A stretch of 55,750 nucleotides of DNA from Terrilactibacillus tamarindi (GTDB taxonomy: Bacteria > Bacillota > Bacilli > Bacillales > Sporolactobacillaceae). Location of the stretch: positions 1 through 55,750 of the forward strand of contig NZ_WNHB01000022.1 in assembly GCF_009718825.1 (NCBI RefSeq), written 5' to 3'. Below the pieces are notes generated by a model, which was not told the DNA's origin, did no database searches, and worked only from the letters and a program-made list of their open reading frames with translations. The first letter of the stretch is position 1. Every line of letters begins with the position of its first letter. The translations under genes were made by a program, and so were the position numbers. Below are positions 18,627 to 26,516 of this stretch, one piece after another.

Positions 18627-19906
18627 AAAAACACTATTTTTCTCAATTAGATGAAACGATTTTTTTTCATACACTTGACAATGGTTTGAAAGTCTACATG
18701 TTGCCAAAACAAAGTAACAAAACGTTTGCCACATTTACAACACAATATGGCTCAATTGATAATACATTTAAACCACTCAATCAAGAAAAAGTGGTTACTG
18801 TACCAGATGGGATTGCTCATTTTCTAGAACATAAGATGTTTGAAAAACCAGATGGAACAGATGTTTTTCATGATTTTGGCGAGCAAGGAGCCTCTGCCAA
18901 TGCGTTTACCTCTTTTAATCGAACGGCCTACCTTTTTTCAAGTACGTCAAACGTTGATAAGAATTTAAACACACTGATTGATTTTGTTCAAACACCAGCA
19001 TGGACGGATGAAAGTGTAGAAAAAGAAAAGGGGATTATTGGGCAAGAGATCAGAATGTATGATGATAATCCAGATTGGCGCTTGTTTTTTGGGCTAATTG
19101 AAAATATGTACCATCATCACCCAATAAAAATTGATATCGCCGGTACTGTTGAATCCATCAGTCATATCACAAAGGATTTGCTTCTCGATTGTTATCATAC
19201 ATTCTACCATCCAAGTAATATGATTTTGTTTGTCACAGGTCCAATTGACCCAGAACATATTATTCATCTCATTGAGGAAAACCAAAAGAAAAAGGACTAC
19301 TCGAATAAAAAGGCGATTGAACACGTGTTTCCAGATGAACCTCGTCAGGTTGCTAAAAGTGAATCCATTTTACACATGGCCGTGCAGACACCAAAATGTC
19401 TGATTGGTTTCAAAGAACCTAAACCATATCGGTCTGGAAAAGAACTGATGAAACACGAGATCGCTGTTAATTTATTACTTGAACTCATGTTTGGAAGAGG
19501 GACTGAACAATACAAAACGTTGATTGATGAAGGATTAATTGATGAGAGTTTTTCTTTTGAATATACAGAGGAATATGGGTTTGGCTTTTCAGCTATAGGA
19601 GGGAATACAGAGCAACCAAAGCAATTGAAACAAAGACTGAAGGAAATGGTCATAAATTTTAAAAATGGAACCATTGATACTAAATCTTTTGATAATGCAA
19701 GACGCAAAAGAATGGGAAGTATTTTGAGATCGTTGAATTCATTAGACTATATCGCAAATCAATTTACCCGATACAAATTTAATCAAATGGACCTTTTTGA
19801 GTTAATACCTGAGTTAGAAAAATTAACCACCGACGATTTAAAGCAAACCCTTCATGAACATTTTTCTGAGGAAGGCTTTACGTCTTGTACAATATTAAAA
19901 AAATAG
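18623..19906 (+). CDS. ymfH: M16-family zinc protease YmfH
   Basis: The catalytic partner of YmfF, 427 residues. The inverted zinc motif HFLEH lies near residues 70-74. The third zinc ligand is the glutamate in the downstream KEKGIIGQEIRMYDD, so the site looks complete. The segments GASANAFTSFNRTAYLFSS and YHPSNMILFVTG are typical of the family. The start is a TTG that shares two bases with the ymfF stop (TTGA), with AGGTGCGGTGA upstream. This overlap matches a one-to-one heterodimer. Confidence 0.9.
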   Translation: MKKHYFSQLDETIFFHTLDNGLKVYMLPKQSNKTFATFTTQYGSIDNTFKPLNQEKVVTVPDGIAHFLEHKMFEKPDGTDVFHDFGEQGASANAFTSFNRTAYLFSSTSNVDKNLNTLIDFVQTPAWTDESVEKEKGIIGQEIRMYDDNPDWRLFFGLIENMYHHHPIKIDIAGTVESISHITKDLLLDCYHTFYHPSNMILFVTGPIDPEHIIHLIEENQKKKDYSNKKAIEHVFPDEPRQVAKSESILHMAVQTPKCLIGFKEPKPYRSGKELMKHEIAVNLLLELMFGRGTEQYKTLIDEGLIDESFSFEYTEEYGFGFSAIGGNTEQPKQLKQRLKEMVINFKNGTIDTKSFDNARRKRMGSILRSLNSLDYIANQFTRYKFNQMDLFELIPELEKLTTDDLKQTLHEHFSEEGFTSCTILKK

Positions 19907-19940
19907 GCTTTGTTAAAAAATCAAGATATTTAACATAGCC
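19906..19940. other. Hairpin between ymfH and ymfI
   Basis: GGCTTTGTTAAA (19906-19917) and TTTAACATAGCC (19929-19940) form an 11-of-12 stem that starts on the last base of ymfH. The T-run lies on the minus-strand side, so on the plus strand it is more likely a processing or stability hairpin than a terminator. Confidence 0.4.
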
Positions 19941-19962
19941 AAAAGATAAAAAGGTGACTGTA

Positions 19963-20697
19963 ATGAACAAAGGGACAGCATTAATTACTGGGGCGAGTGG
20001 AGGAATTGGTCTAGAGACAGCAAGGAAATTAGCAGCTGAAGGTTGGTCACTTTACTTACATTATTATCAAGGCAGTACGCCAATTCAATCTCTTTCTGAT
20101 GAGTTGGCTATTATGTACCCAAAACAGTTTTTTTCTACGATTCAAGCCGATTTATCTGTAAAAACTGGACCTAAGGAACTAATTGAACAATTAATGGATC
20201 CTATCGATTGTGTCGTTTACAATTGTGGTAAAAGTCATGTTGCATTAATGACGGAAGTCGATCATGAAACATTAGATGCCTTTATTCAATTAAATTTAAC
20301 AAGTCCATTTGTTATCCTTCAAGAATTGCTACCTCATATGATTCATCAAAAAAAGGGTAAAATTATTTTTGTCTCGTCCATTTGGGGAATCACAGGTGCT
20401 TCTATGGAAGTGATGTATTCGATGGTAAAAGGCGGACAGAATACATTAATCAAGGCGTTAGCAAAAGAGGTCGCACCAAGTCAAATTTCAGTTAATGGGG
20501 TTGCACCTGGAGCGGTGGATACACAAATGATGAAAGACTTTAGTGCTGAGGATTTGGCTTTTATTAAGGAGGATATCCCGATGGGTCGCCTAGCCAATCC
20601 AGCCGAAATAGCAGATTTGATTGGTTATCTTGTTTCTCCTTCTGCCAATTATATAAACGGACAAATTATTTCCATTAACGGTGCCTGGTATTGTTAA
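19963..20697 (+). CDS. ymfI: SDR-family oxidoreductase YmfI
   Basis: A 244-residue short-chain dehydrogenase/reductase. It has the Rossmann glycine motif TGASGGIG (residues 9-16), NCGKS in place of NNAG, the catalytic serine in VSSIWG and the YSMVK catalytic tyrosine-lysine pair. In B. subtilis, YmfI has been connected to maturation of the EF-P side chain, together with YmfF/YmfH and YmfJ; the direct substrate is not shown by the sequence. I chose the ATG at 19963 because AAGGTGA lies seven bases upstream; an in-frame GTG at 19954 overlaps that site. Confidence 0.88.
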   Translation: MNKGTALITGASGGIGLETARKLAAEGWSLYLHYYQGSTPIQSLSDELAIMYPKQFFSTIQADLSVKTGPKELIEQLMDPIDCVVYNCGKSHVALMTEVDHETLDAFIQLNLTSPFVILQELLPHMIHQKKGKIIFVSSIWGITGASMEVMYSMVKGGQNTLIKALAKEVAPSQISVNGVAPGAVDTQMMKDFSAEDLAFIKEDIPMGRLANPAEIADLIGYLVSPSANYINGQIISINGAWYC

Positions 20698-20770
20698 TAT
20701 TTTGTCAACACTTTTATCCATTGTACGAGGAAAAATGAGGGAGGATACATATTTAAGCGAGAATGAGTCA

Positions 20771-20807
20771 TCCTAATAATGCAAGTCAATTTTTACTTAT
20801 TAGGAGG
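20771..20807 (+). promoter_or_regulatory. Hairpin overlapping the ymfJ ribosome-binding site
   Basis: A perfect 9-bp inverted repeat, TCCTAATAA (20771-20779) and TTATTAGGA (20797-20805), with a 17-base loop. The 3' arm includes the first four bases of the AGGAGG site (20802-20807) of ymfJ. The folded RNA would mask translation initiation. Confidence 0.5.
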
Positions 20808-20813
20808 ATTATG

Positions 20814-21071
20814 ATGACAGTATTAGAAAATTGGGATCAATGGAAGGATTTCCTAGCTGATCGTCTCCATCAAGCTGAATCTGTTGGATTGAGTAAAGAT
20901 ACTATTACTAACTTTGCCACTCAAGTCGGCGATTATTTATCATCAAAGGTTGATCCAAAAAATCAACAAGAGCGCGTGCTTTCTGATTTATGGAGTGTAG
21001 CGGATCAAAATGAACAACACATGATCGCAAACTTAATGATCAAACTTGTTGACAATAACGGAACTCACTAA
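20814..21071 (+). CDS. ymfJ: DUF3243 protein YmfJ
   Basis: An 85-residue soluble protein of the DUF3243 family, recognisable by its start MTVLENWDQWKDFLADRL and the later GDYLSSKVDPKNQQE. There are no membrane segments; it should be mainly helical. In B. subtilis, YmfJ has been implicated along with YmfI in EF-P modification, but its biochemical role is unknown. Two adjacent ATGs exist (20811, 20814); the second has the better six-base spacing from AGGAGG and matches relatives. The ribosome-binding site sits in a possible hairpin. A strong terminator follows. Confidence 0.88.
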   Translation: MTVLENWDQWKDFLADRLHQAESVGLSKDTITNFATQVGDYLSSKVDPKNQQERVLSDLWSVADQNEQHMIANLMIKLVDNNGTH

Positions 21072-21092
21072 AGCTAAACTTATCATGCAGTA

Positions 21093-21123
21093 AAAAGGAA
21101 TGCCTTTTCGGCATTCCTTTTTT
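21093..21123 (+). terminator. Terminator after ymfJ
   Basis: Stem AAAAGGAATGCC (21093-21104) / GGCATTCCTTTT (21110-21121) with a five-base loop and a T-run. Confidence 0.9.
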
Positions 21124-21217
21124 AACGAAAACAAGCGTCTTTTATTCATAATGCGAAGATCTTCCTTGAAAGCTGAGACTATTTATTATACATTAAAGAT
21201 AATGGATTTTTGAATGA

Positions 21218-21423
21218 AGGTTACAAGAGGACAGCGAAACGCCGGCTGGTCAAGAAGGGTATTTTGAGTATGAAATTAATCGTCATAGACTAGGGTTATT
21301 AGTGGGCGTTATCTAGCATTAATAATTATGAACTTCCCAGTAATTAAAATTATTGAACACCCTGATGTTTTTGTTAAGGATAACGAATACTCTCTAGAGG
21401 ATTTTGATTATTTAATAGAATGA
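21218..21423 (+). pseudogene. ymfK: Remnant of ymfK (DUF3388 family)
   Basis: Between ymfJ and rodZ, where B. subtilis has ymfK, two short fragments in different frames resemble parts of YmfK. Fragment 2 (21328-21423) reads PVIKIIEHPDVFVKDNEY, then SLEDFDYLIE and a stop. This is close to the C-terminal part of YmfK (IKVVEHPDIFV...EYTLDDFDYIIE). After the stop the reading continues RNH, where YmfK has RND. Fragment 1 (about 21218-21316) reads EGYFEYEINRHRLGLLV before a stop and resembles the middle of YmfK (FRFERDELGLLV). The region between, which carried the nucleotide-binding part, is deleted. No intact start, SD or frame remains, so this is a degraded pseudogene. Confidence 0.8.
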
Positions 21424-21520
21424 AGAAATCATTTTCATGAGAAGCTGATTCATGATGAAACCAAATTAAGATAGTCGTGATTATATATAGATTTTAATTA
21501 ATATTGGCAGGTGTTTGTGA

Positions 21521-22399
21521 GTGAGTGAATTAGGTCAGGCATTAAAAGAAGCACGTAAAGAAAAAGGTATGTCACTCGATGATGTGCTTGAAATTACTAA
21601 AATTCAAAAACGTTATTTAACAGCCATTGAAGAAGGTCAATTTGATCAATTACCAGGTGAATTTTATACTAGAGCTTTTATTAAAAATTATGCAGAAGCC
21701 GTAGGTCTTGATTCTGGTACTATCTTTGAAGAATACGCGAATGAAATTCCCAAGACAAAGCAGGCGCCGGTTGAACCACAGTTGCCTCCTAGATCAAATC
21801 GAACGAAGAAATCAGCTCCGAGAGTGCGTCAGGGGAAAAGTGGGTTAAGAACCATTTTACCAACTGCAATTATTGTTATCTTTATCGTTGTTGTTCTTAT
21901 CATTGTTTGGATGTTTTTACAACAGGCAGCAAACCCTTCATCATTGAAGAAAGATGAAAATAATAGCACGATATCTTATGAACAAAAAGATACACCGAAA
22001 CCAAAAAAACAATCTTCAACAAAGAAAACAACGGAAAAGGAAGCGAAAGACAATACGAAAACCGAAGATCAACAATCAATCAAATTGGACAATACACAAG
22101 GTGGCATATCAAATTATACTTTATCGAATACAAGTGAATTTGTTGTCAACATTAAAGTGAAAGATGGCCAACAGTCTTGGGTAACAGCTGAAGATCTATC
22201 ATCATCAAAGCGCTTAGCCTATGGGATGGCTACAAGCGAAAAGCCGATTCACTTTGATGCGACCGATAGCAAAAAAGTCCATTTTAACATCGGAAGTTCA
22301 ACGGTTGCTGAAATGAAAATTAACGGTAAATTATTTAAATTTCCTAACAAAAATAGTGTACAGAAGTTTAATATTACATTTGATAAGCAAGAGCAGTAG
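21521..22399 (+). CDS. rodZ: RodZ/YmfM-like cytoskeletal membrane protein
   Basis: A 292-residue bitopic protein. The N-terminal helix-turn-helix (HTH_25, residues 1-70) begins MSELGQALKEARKEKGMSLDD. In RodZ this binds MreB rather than DNA. A basic juxtamembrane stretch (90-108) and one transmembrane helix (about 111-134) follow. Next come a lysine/threonine-rich linker (about 145-185) and an extracellular beta domain of the DUF4115 type (about 190-290). It probably links the MreB cytoskeleton to wall elongation. The GTG start has AGGTG seven bases upstream. The ymfK gene that normally precedes it has decayed. Confidence 0.9.
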   Translation: MSELGQALKEARKEKGMSLDDVLEITKIQKRYLTAIEEGQFDQLPGEFYTRAFIKNYAEAVGLDSGTIFEEYANEIPKTKQAPVEPQLPPRSNRTKKSAPRVRQGKSGLRTILPTAIIVIFIVVVLIIVWMFLQQAANPSSLKKDENNSTISYEQKDTPKPKKQSSTKKTTEKEAKDNTKTEDQQSIKLDNTQGGISNYTLSNTSEFVVNIKVKDGQQSWVTAEDLSSSKRLAYGMATSEKPIHFDATDSKKVHFNIGSSTVAEMKINGKLFKFPNKNSVQKFNITFDKQEQ

Positions 22400-22424
22400 A
22401 GTCATCGCAAAAGATGGCTCTTTT
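22399..22424 (+). terminator. Terminator after rodZ
   Basis: Stem GAGTCATC (22399-22406) / GATGGCTC (22413-22420) with one G-U pair, followed by TTTT. The stem begins on the last base of the rodZ stop codon. Confidence 0.6.
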
Positions 22425-22527
22425 CAACTGAAAAAAAGATTACATATATAGAGTACATATAGAATCAAGACTGAATACAACGCAAAAAATAATTTTATTT
22501 ATTTTGTATTTTTAGGAGGAATTTAGC

Positions 22528-23106
22528 ATGAATATAGCTAATAAGTTAACTGTATCAAGAATTTTTTTAATCCCCGTATTTCTCATCTTTCTTTTAGTTC
22601 CTATGGACTTAGGACATTTCACTTTAGGGCAAGCAAACATTCCAATTTCTCAATTCATCAGTGGTATTATTTTCATTATCGCTTCATTCACAGATTGGCT
22701 AGACGGTTATTATGCTCGGAAACTTCATCTCGTAACGAATTTCGGTAAATTTCTTGATCCGCTAGCAGATAAATTATTAGTGATGTCTGCTTTTGTGTCA
22801 TTTGTGGGTATGAACCAAATGCCGGCTTGGATGGTCATTGTTATTTTAGCCCGTGAGTTTGCTGTTACAGGTCTTCGATTAGTCGCTGTTGAGGAAGGAT
22901 CTGTTATTGCTGCAAGTAAAATTGCAAAATGGAAAACTTTCTCACAAATGCTCGCCATTATTCTCTACTTATTTAGTAACGTTCCATTTGGCTTGGATCA
23001 CTTTCCCCTTCACTATATCGTTCTTTGGATTGCAGTTTTAATGACTGTTATATCAGGTTTTGATTATTTTTATAAAAATAGAGACATTATTTTAAAATCA
23101 AAATGA
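22528..23106 (+). CDS. pgsA: CDP-diacylglycerol-glycerol-3-phosphate 3-phosphatidyltransferase
   Basis: Makes phosphatidylglycerol phosphate, the committed step of anionic phospholipid synthesis, in the membrane. The 192-residue protein carries the complete CDP-alcohol phosphotransferase signature: DG, AR, then G, D, D within DGYYARKLHLVTNFGKFLDP plus LADK (residues about 59-82). There are four to six membrane helices. ATG with an excellent AGGAGG upstream. It lies between rodZ and cinA, as in B. subtilis. Confidence 0.96.
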   Translation: MNIANKLTVSRIFLIPVFLIFLLVPMDLGHFTLGQANIPISQFISGIIFIIASFTDWLDGYYARKLHLVTNFGKFLDPLADKLLVMSAFVSFVGMNQMPAWMVIVILAREFAVTGLRLVAVEEGSVIAASKIAKWKTFSQMLAIILYLFSNVPFGLDHFPLHYIVLWIAVLMTVISGFDYFYKNRDIILKSK

Positions 23107-23129
23107 TCGTTCATTATAATGTTCATAAG

Positions 23130-23159
23130 TTGCTAATGTAAGTGGCTCGAGAGTATGAT
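23130..23159 (+). promoter_or_regulatory. Possible sigma-A promoter for cinA
   Basis: TTGCTA (23130-23135), an 18-bp spacer, then TATGAT (23154-23159), 55 bp before the cinA start. Confidence 0.4.
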
Positions 23160-23213
23160 AAAAGTGAGAAAATAGCACGTTGTCTATTTGTCAGAAGATG
23201 AGAGGGGATTGCC

Positions 23214-24461
23214 ATGAATGCAGAGTTAATTGCTGTAGGATCGGAATTGTTACTTGGTCAAATTGCAAATACAAATGCTCAATTTATTTCGGAACAATTA
23301 GCACAACTAGGGATTAATGTCTTTTACCATACGGTTGTTGGTGATAATAAAGAGCGACTATCTTCTGCTATCAAGATAGCAGAATCAAGGTCTGATATGA
23401 TCATATTTACAGGAGGACTTGGACCCACAAAGGATGACCTAACAAAGGAGACGATAAGTCGTGAACTAGGGAGAAAACTGGTCGTAGATCAAGAAGCTTT
23501 AAACAGCATCTTGTCATTCTTTGAAAAAACGGGAAGGGTCATGACTGAAAACAATCGAAAACAAGCTCTTATTATTGAAGGTTCCACCTCGCTTCCTAAC
23601 CATCATGGCATGGCGCCTGGTATGTTAATCGAAATTAAGAACAAAACCTATATTTTACTTCCGGGACCTCCGAATGAGATGAAACCCATGTTTGTGAATG
23701 CTGCGGTTCCTCTACTTGCAAAGGTGCAGACAAATCCCTTGCATTCTCGTGTTTTGCGCTTTTTTGGAATTGGCGAATCGGCATTAGAAACGAAGTTGAT
23801 GGATTTGATTGATACACAATCTAATCCGACGATTGCCCCTTTGGCAAAGGAAAGTGAAGTAACCATTCGTTTGACAGCTACACACGAAAAGAAAGACATG
23901 GCAAAACAATTACTTGATGACATAGAAGAAAAAATCTCCTTACGAGTCGGCGATTATTTGTATGGTTACGATGAACAGTCATTACCTGAAGTAGTCTTTT
24001 GTTTATTAAAAAAACATCAAAAAACGATGGCATTTGCTGAAAGTTTAACTGGAGGACTTGCTAGTCAATTAATGACAGACATCCCAGGAGCTTCTGAAGT
24101 ATTTAAAGGTTCTATTGTCAGCTATACAAATGAAGTGAAATCAGAAGTTTTGGGTGTGCCCACTCAGATACTTGAAACTTACGGTGCTGTCAGTGCAGAG
24201 TGTGCCAAGTACATGGCAAAAAATAGTCAGTCAAAATGCAAAGCAACTATTGGTTTAAGTTTTACAGGGGTCGCAGGTCCTGATAAAAGTGAAAACAAAG
24301 AGGTCGGCACAGTATTCATTGGACTTGCAGACGGCCAAAATGTCTATAGCTTTCCGTATCAATTTTCTGGTACAAGATCACGAATTCGTCTTCAGTCGGC
24401 TAAAACGGGCTATGATCTTGTTAGGCGATATTTTCGTCAATTATCGCCCTTTGAAAAATAA
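23214..24461 (+). CDS. cinA: CinA-like protein
   Basis: A 415-residue competence/damage-inducible-type protein with two domains. The N-terminal COG1058 molybdopterin-binding-like half (residues 1-170) has IAVGSELLLGQIANTNAQ and FTGGLGPTKDD. The C-terminal CinA half (about 255-410) has AESLTGGLASQL and FTGVAGPDKSENKEVGTV and is associated with pyridine-nucleotide (NMN) amidase activity. In B. subtilis cinA is co-transcribed with recA in competent cells. Here 700 bp containing three tandem repeats and an independent LexA-box promoter separate them, which makes such coupling less certain. Confidence 0.93.
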   Translation: MNAELIAVGSELLLGQIANTNAQFISEQLAQLGINVFYHTVVGDNKERLSSAIKIAESRSDMIIFTGGLGPTKDDLTKETISRELGRKLVVDQEALNSILSFFEKTGRVMTENNRKQALIIEGSTSLPNHHGMAPGMLIEIKNKTYILLPGPPNEMKPMFVNAAVPLLAKVQTNPLHSRVLRFFGIGESALETKLMDLIDTQSNPTIAPLAKESEVTIRLTATHEKKDMAKQLLDDIEEKISLRVGDYLYGYDEQSLPEVVFCLLKKHQKTMAFAESLTGGLASQLMTDIPGASEVFKGSIVSYTNEVKSEVLGVPTQILETYGAVSAECAKYMAKNSQSKCKATIGLSFTGVAGPDKSENKEVGTVFIGLADGQNVYSFPYQFSGTRSRIRLQSAKTGYDLVRRYFRQLSPFEK

Positions 24462-24470
24462 TCTTAAAGA

Positions 24471-24620
24471 GGATGTTCAAAAAGCCACCAAATGATAAGC
24501 TGCGAATCTCGGCGTTGGCTTGTTTTTCCGGTCCTCATGTAGTAAAAGCCTACATTCCGGTCCTCAAAACTGCGCCGCCTTGATCTTCTTGCTTCTAATT
24601 TGTCACCTTTTTGAACACGC
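24471..24620 (+). repeat. Tandem intergenic repeat, unit 1
   Basis: Bounded by GGATGTTCAAAAAG and CTTTTTGAACACGC, which are imperfect inverted repeats of about 20 bp and so resemble the ends of a miniature transposable element. Inside, ATGTAG and CTACAT form a hairpin flanked by direct repeats of TTCCGGTCCT. Confidence 0.85.
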
Positions 24621-24627
24621 ATATAAA

Positions 24628-24777
24628 GGATGTTCAAAAAGCCACCAAATGGTAAGCTGCGAATCTCGGCGTTGGCTTGTTTTTCCGGTCCTCATGTAGT
24701 AAAAGCCTACATTCCGGTCCTCAAAACTGCGCCGCCTTGATCTTCTTGCTTCTATTTTGTCACCTTTTTGAACACGC
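24628..24777 (+). repeat. Tandem intergenic repeat, unit 2
   Basis: Nearly identical to unit 1, with only a few substitutions (for example AAATGGTAAG for AAATGATAAG). It is separated from unit 1 by a seven-base AT-rich spacer. The repeat period is 157 bp. Confidence 0.85.
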
Positions 24778-24786
24778 ATTTTAAGA

Positions 24787-24936
24787 GGATGTTCAAAAAG
24801 CCACCAAATGATAAGCTGCGAATCTCGGCGTTGGCTTGTTTTTCCGGTCCTCATGTAGTAAAAACCTACATTCCGGTCCTCAGGAACTGCGCGCTCTTAT
24901 CTTCTTGCTTCTAATTTGTCACCTTTTTGAACACGC
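24787..24936 (+). repeat. Tandem intergenic repeat, unit 3
   Basis: Same ends as units 1 and 2, but more diverged in the middle: CCTCAGGAACTGCGCGCTCT where the others have CCTCAAAACTGCGCCGCCT. The period from unit 2 is 159 bp. Confidence 0.85.
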
Positions 24937-24992
24937 ATCTTAATCAAATCTACAGATGTGTTACTACCCGTTAAGTGAATAAAATAAAAAAA

Positions 24993-25006
24993 CGAATAAA
25001 TGTTCG
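24993..25006 (+). promoter_or_regulatory. LexA (DinR) operator upstream of recA
   Basis: CGAATAAATGTTCG matches the Bacillus SOS box CGAAC-N4-GTTCG at nine of ten defined positions and lies ten bases before the recA -35. It implies repression by LexA and induction by DNA damage. Confidence 0.85.
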
Positions 25007-25015
25007 TCAAAACTA

Positions 25016-25044
25016 TTGTTATCTTTTAAAAAAAAAGCTATTAT
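25016..25044 (+). promoter_or_regulatory. Sigma-A promoter for recA
   Basis: -35 TTGTTA (25016-25021), 17-bp spacer, -10 TATTAT (25039-25044). This leaves an approximately 110-base leader before recA. Confidence 0.7.
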
Positions 25045-25163
25045 ATTAATATGAGTTCAAGAAGTGCTTACATTAGGTAAATGAGTCATTATCTTCAATT
25101 ATCAATGACCATGATCGTTTTTTGAACAAACTTGAAGAAGCAAGTTAATTAAGGAGTGATTTG

Positions 25164-26201
25164 ATGGGTGATAGAAAAGCAGCCTTAGATATGGCTTTAA
25201 GACAAATAGAGAAACAATTTGGTAAAGGTTCCATCATGAAATTAGGTGAACAACCAGAACAACGTGTATCGACCGTGTCAAGTGGCTCTCTTGCCCTTGA
25301 TATTGCGATGGGTGTAGGTGGTTACCCTCGTGGAAGAATTATCGAAGTTTACGGTCCTGAATCTTCAGGTAAAACAACAGTTGCTCTGCATGCTATTGCG
25401 GAAGCACAAAGAATGGGTGGTCAAGCGGCTTTTATAGATGCGGAACATGCCCTTGATCCTGTTTATTCCGAAAACTTGGGTGTCGATATTGATGAACTCT
25501 TGTTATCGCAACCTGATACAGGAGAACAAGCACTAGAGATTGCTGAGGCTCTTGTTCGAAGCGGAGCGGTCGATATTATTGTTATCGACTCTGTTGCTGC
25601 TCTTGTTCCAAAAGCTGAAATCGAAGGTGATATGGGTGATGCTCACGTCGGACTACAAGCCCGTCTTATGTCTCAAGCCCTTCGAAAACTTTCGGGTGTC
25701 ATTAGCAAATCTAAAACCACGGCGATCTTTATCAATCAAATCCGTGAAAAAGTAGGGGTTATGTTTGGAAATCCAGAAACGACACCAGGTGGGCGAGCAT
25801 TAAAATTCTATTCATCTGTCCGTCTTGAAGTACGTCGTGCTGAAGCACTTAAACAAGGAAATGATATTGTTGGTAACCGTACACGTATTAAAGTGGTAAA
25901 AAACAAGGTAGCCCCACCATTTAAACAAGCAGAAGTGGATATAATGTATGGTGAAGGTATTTCAAAACAAGGCGAAATTTTGGATATTGGGTCAGAGCTA
26001 GACTTCATTCAAAAAAGCGGTGCGTGGTACTCTTATAACGATGAACGACTTGGTCAAGGACGCGAAAATGCCAAACAATTCTTGAAAGAGAATGAAGAAA
26101 TTTGCAATGCTGTTGTGAAACAAATCCGTGAGTACCATCACTTGGATAACATCGCAAGTGAAAAAGATGAGCAAGTAGAAGAACAAAGTGAATTACTTTA
26201 A
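25164..26201 (+). CDS. recA: Recombinase RecA
   Basis: Forms filaments on single-stranded DNA, catalyses strand exchange and stimulates LexA self-cleavage. The 345-residue protein has Walker A GPESSGKT (residues 64-71), Walker [13 protein letters not shown], and the L2-loop region with [20 protein letters not shown]. The C-terminal tail is acidic. The ATG at 25164 is seven bases after AAGGAG; a TTG three bases upstream is too close to it. It is under a LexA box, so it is autoregulated through the SOS response, and is ended by a terminator at 26221. Confidence 0.99.
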   Translation: MGDRKAALDMALRQIEKQFGKGSIMKLGEQPEQRVSTVSSGSLALDIAMGVGGYPRGRIIEVYGPESSGKTTVALHAIAEAQRMGGQAAFIDAEHALDPVYSENLGVDIDELLLSQPDTGEQALEIAEALVRSGAVDIIVIDSVAALVPKAEIEGDMGDAHVGLQARLMSQALRKLSGVISKSKTTAIFINQIREKVGVMFGNPETTPGGRALKFYSSVRLEVRRAEALKQGNDIVGNRTRIKVVKNKVAPPFKQAEVDIMYGEGISKQGEILDIGSELDFIQKSGAWYSYNDERLGQGRENAKQFLKENEEICNAVVKQIREYHHLDNIASEKDEQVEEQSELL

Positions 26202-26220
26202 TCAAAAATGACGATAATGG

Positions 26221-26260
26221 GGATAGATGTGGAGCAAATGGACATCTATCCTCTATTTCT
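26221..26260 (+). terminator. Terminator after recA
   Basis: Perfect 10-bp stem GGATAGATGT (26221-26230) / ACATCTATCC (26242-26251), followed by the T-rich TCTATTTCT. Confidence 0.75.
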
Positions 26261-26516
26261 ATTGGTTTATTATAAAAGTAGCTCAGTCTCTATGAAATAA
26301 GAGACATAGTATGTGTAAAATAATGGTTCATTTTTAATTCCATCTCTATTAAAATGATCAAGCTCGGAAAGAATTAAACCGTCAGGTTGACAACCTCTTA
26401 GAGCAAATATACAATTGACATGTATATTATTAAATTATTAAATTTGAAATGATATGCTAAAAACGTAAATTTTTATTAATTTTAATGACAATAAGAAAAG
26501 GCAAGGAGGTGAAAAG
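26261..26516 (+). other. Leader region of rny
   Basis: The recA-rny gap of about 315 bp holds the recA terminator, a small hairpin GTCTCT/AGAGAC near 26287-26306, a strong promoter at 26387-26415 and an overlapping second TTGACA at 26415-26420. No coding sequence is visible. Confidence 0.5.
26387..26415 (+). promoter_or_regulatory. Strong sigma-A promoter for rny
   Basis: TTGACA (26387-26392), a 17-bp spacer and TACAAT (26410-26415), matching the consensus at 11 of 12 positions. The start site would leave an approximately 95-base leader before rny. Confidence 0.75.

Larger units (their letters stand above)
24462..25163 (+). other. Gap between cinA and recA
   Basis: This 702-bp region holds three tandem copies of an approximately 150-bp non-coding repeat (24471-24936), then a LexA box (24993-25006), a promoter (25016-25044) and the recA leader. 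A minus-strand open frame across the repeats merely reads the repeat twice and has no sign of being a gene. Confidence 0.75.

Noticed and set aside
19906-19940. Insertion-sequence ends (GGCTTTGTTAAA type) between ymfH and ymfI
   Set aside because: The two arms are only 11 bp apart with no element between them; a simple RNA hairpin is the simpler explanation.
24603-24854. Minus-strand 83-codon open frame across the tandem repeats
   Set aside because: It reads the same repeat sequence twice, has no ribosome-binding site and exists only because the repeat is open in that frame.
24471-24936. CRISPR-like array
   Set aside because: The repeated units are about 150 bp with spacers of only 7-9 bp that are AT-rich and similar to each other; there are no cas genes.
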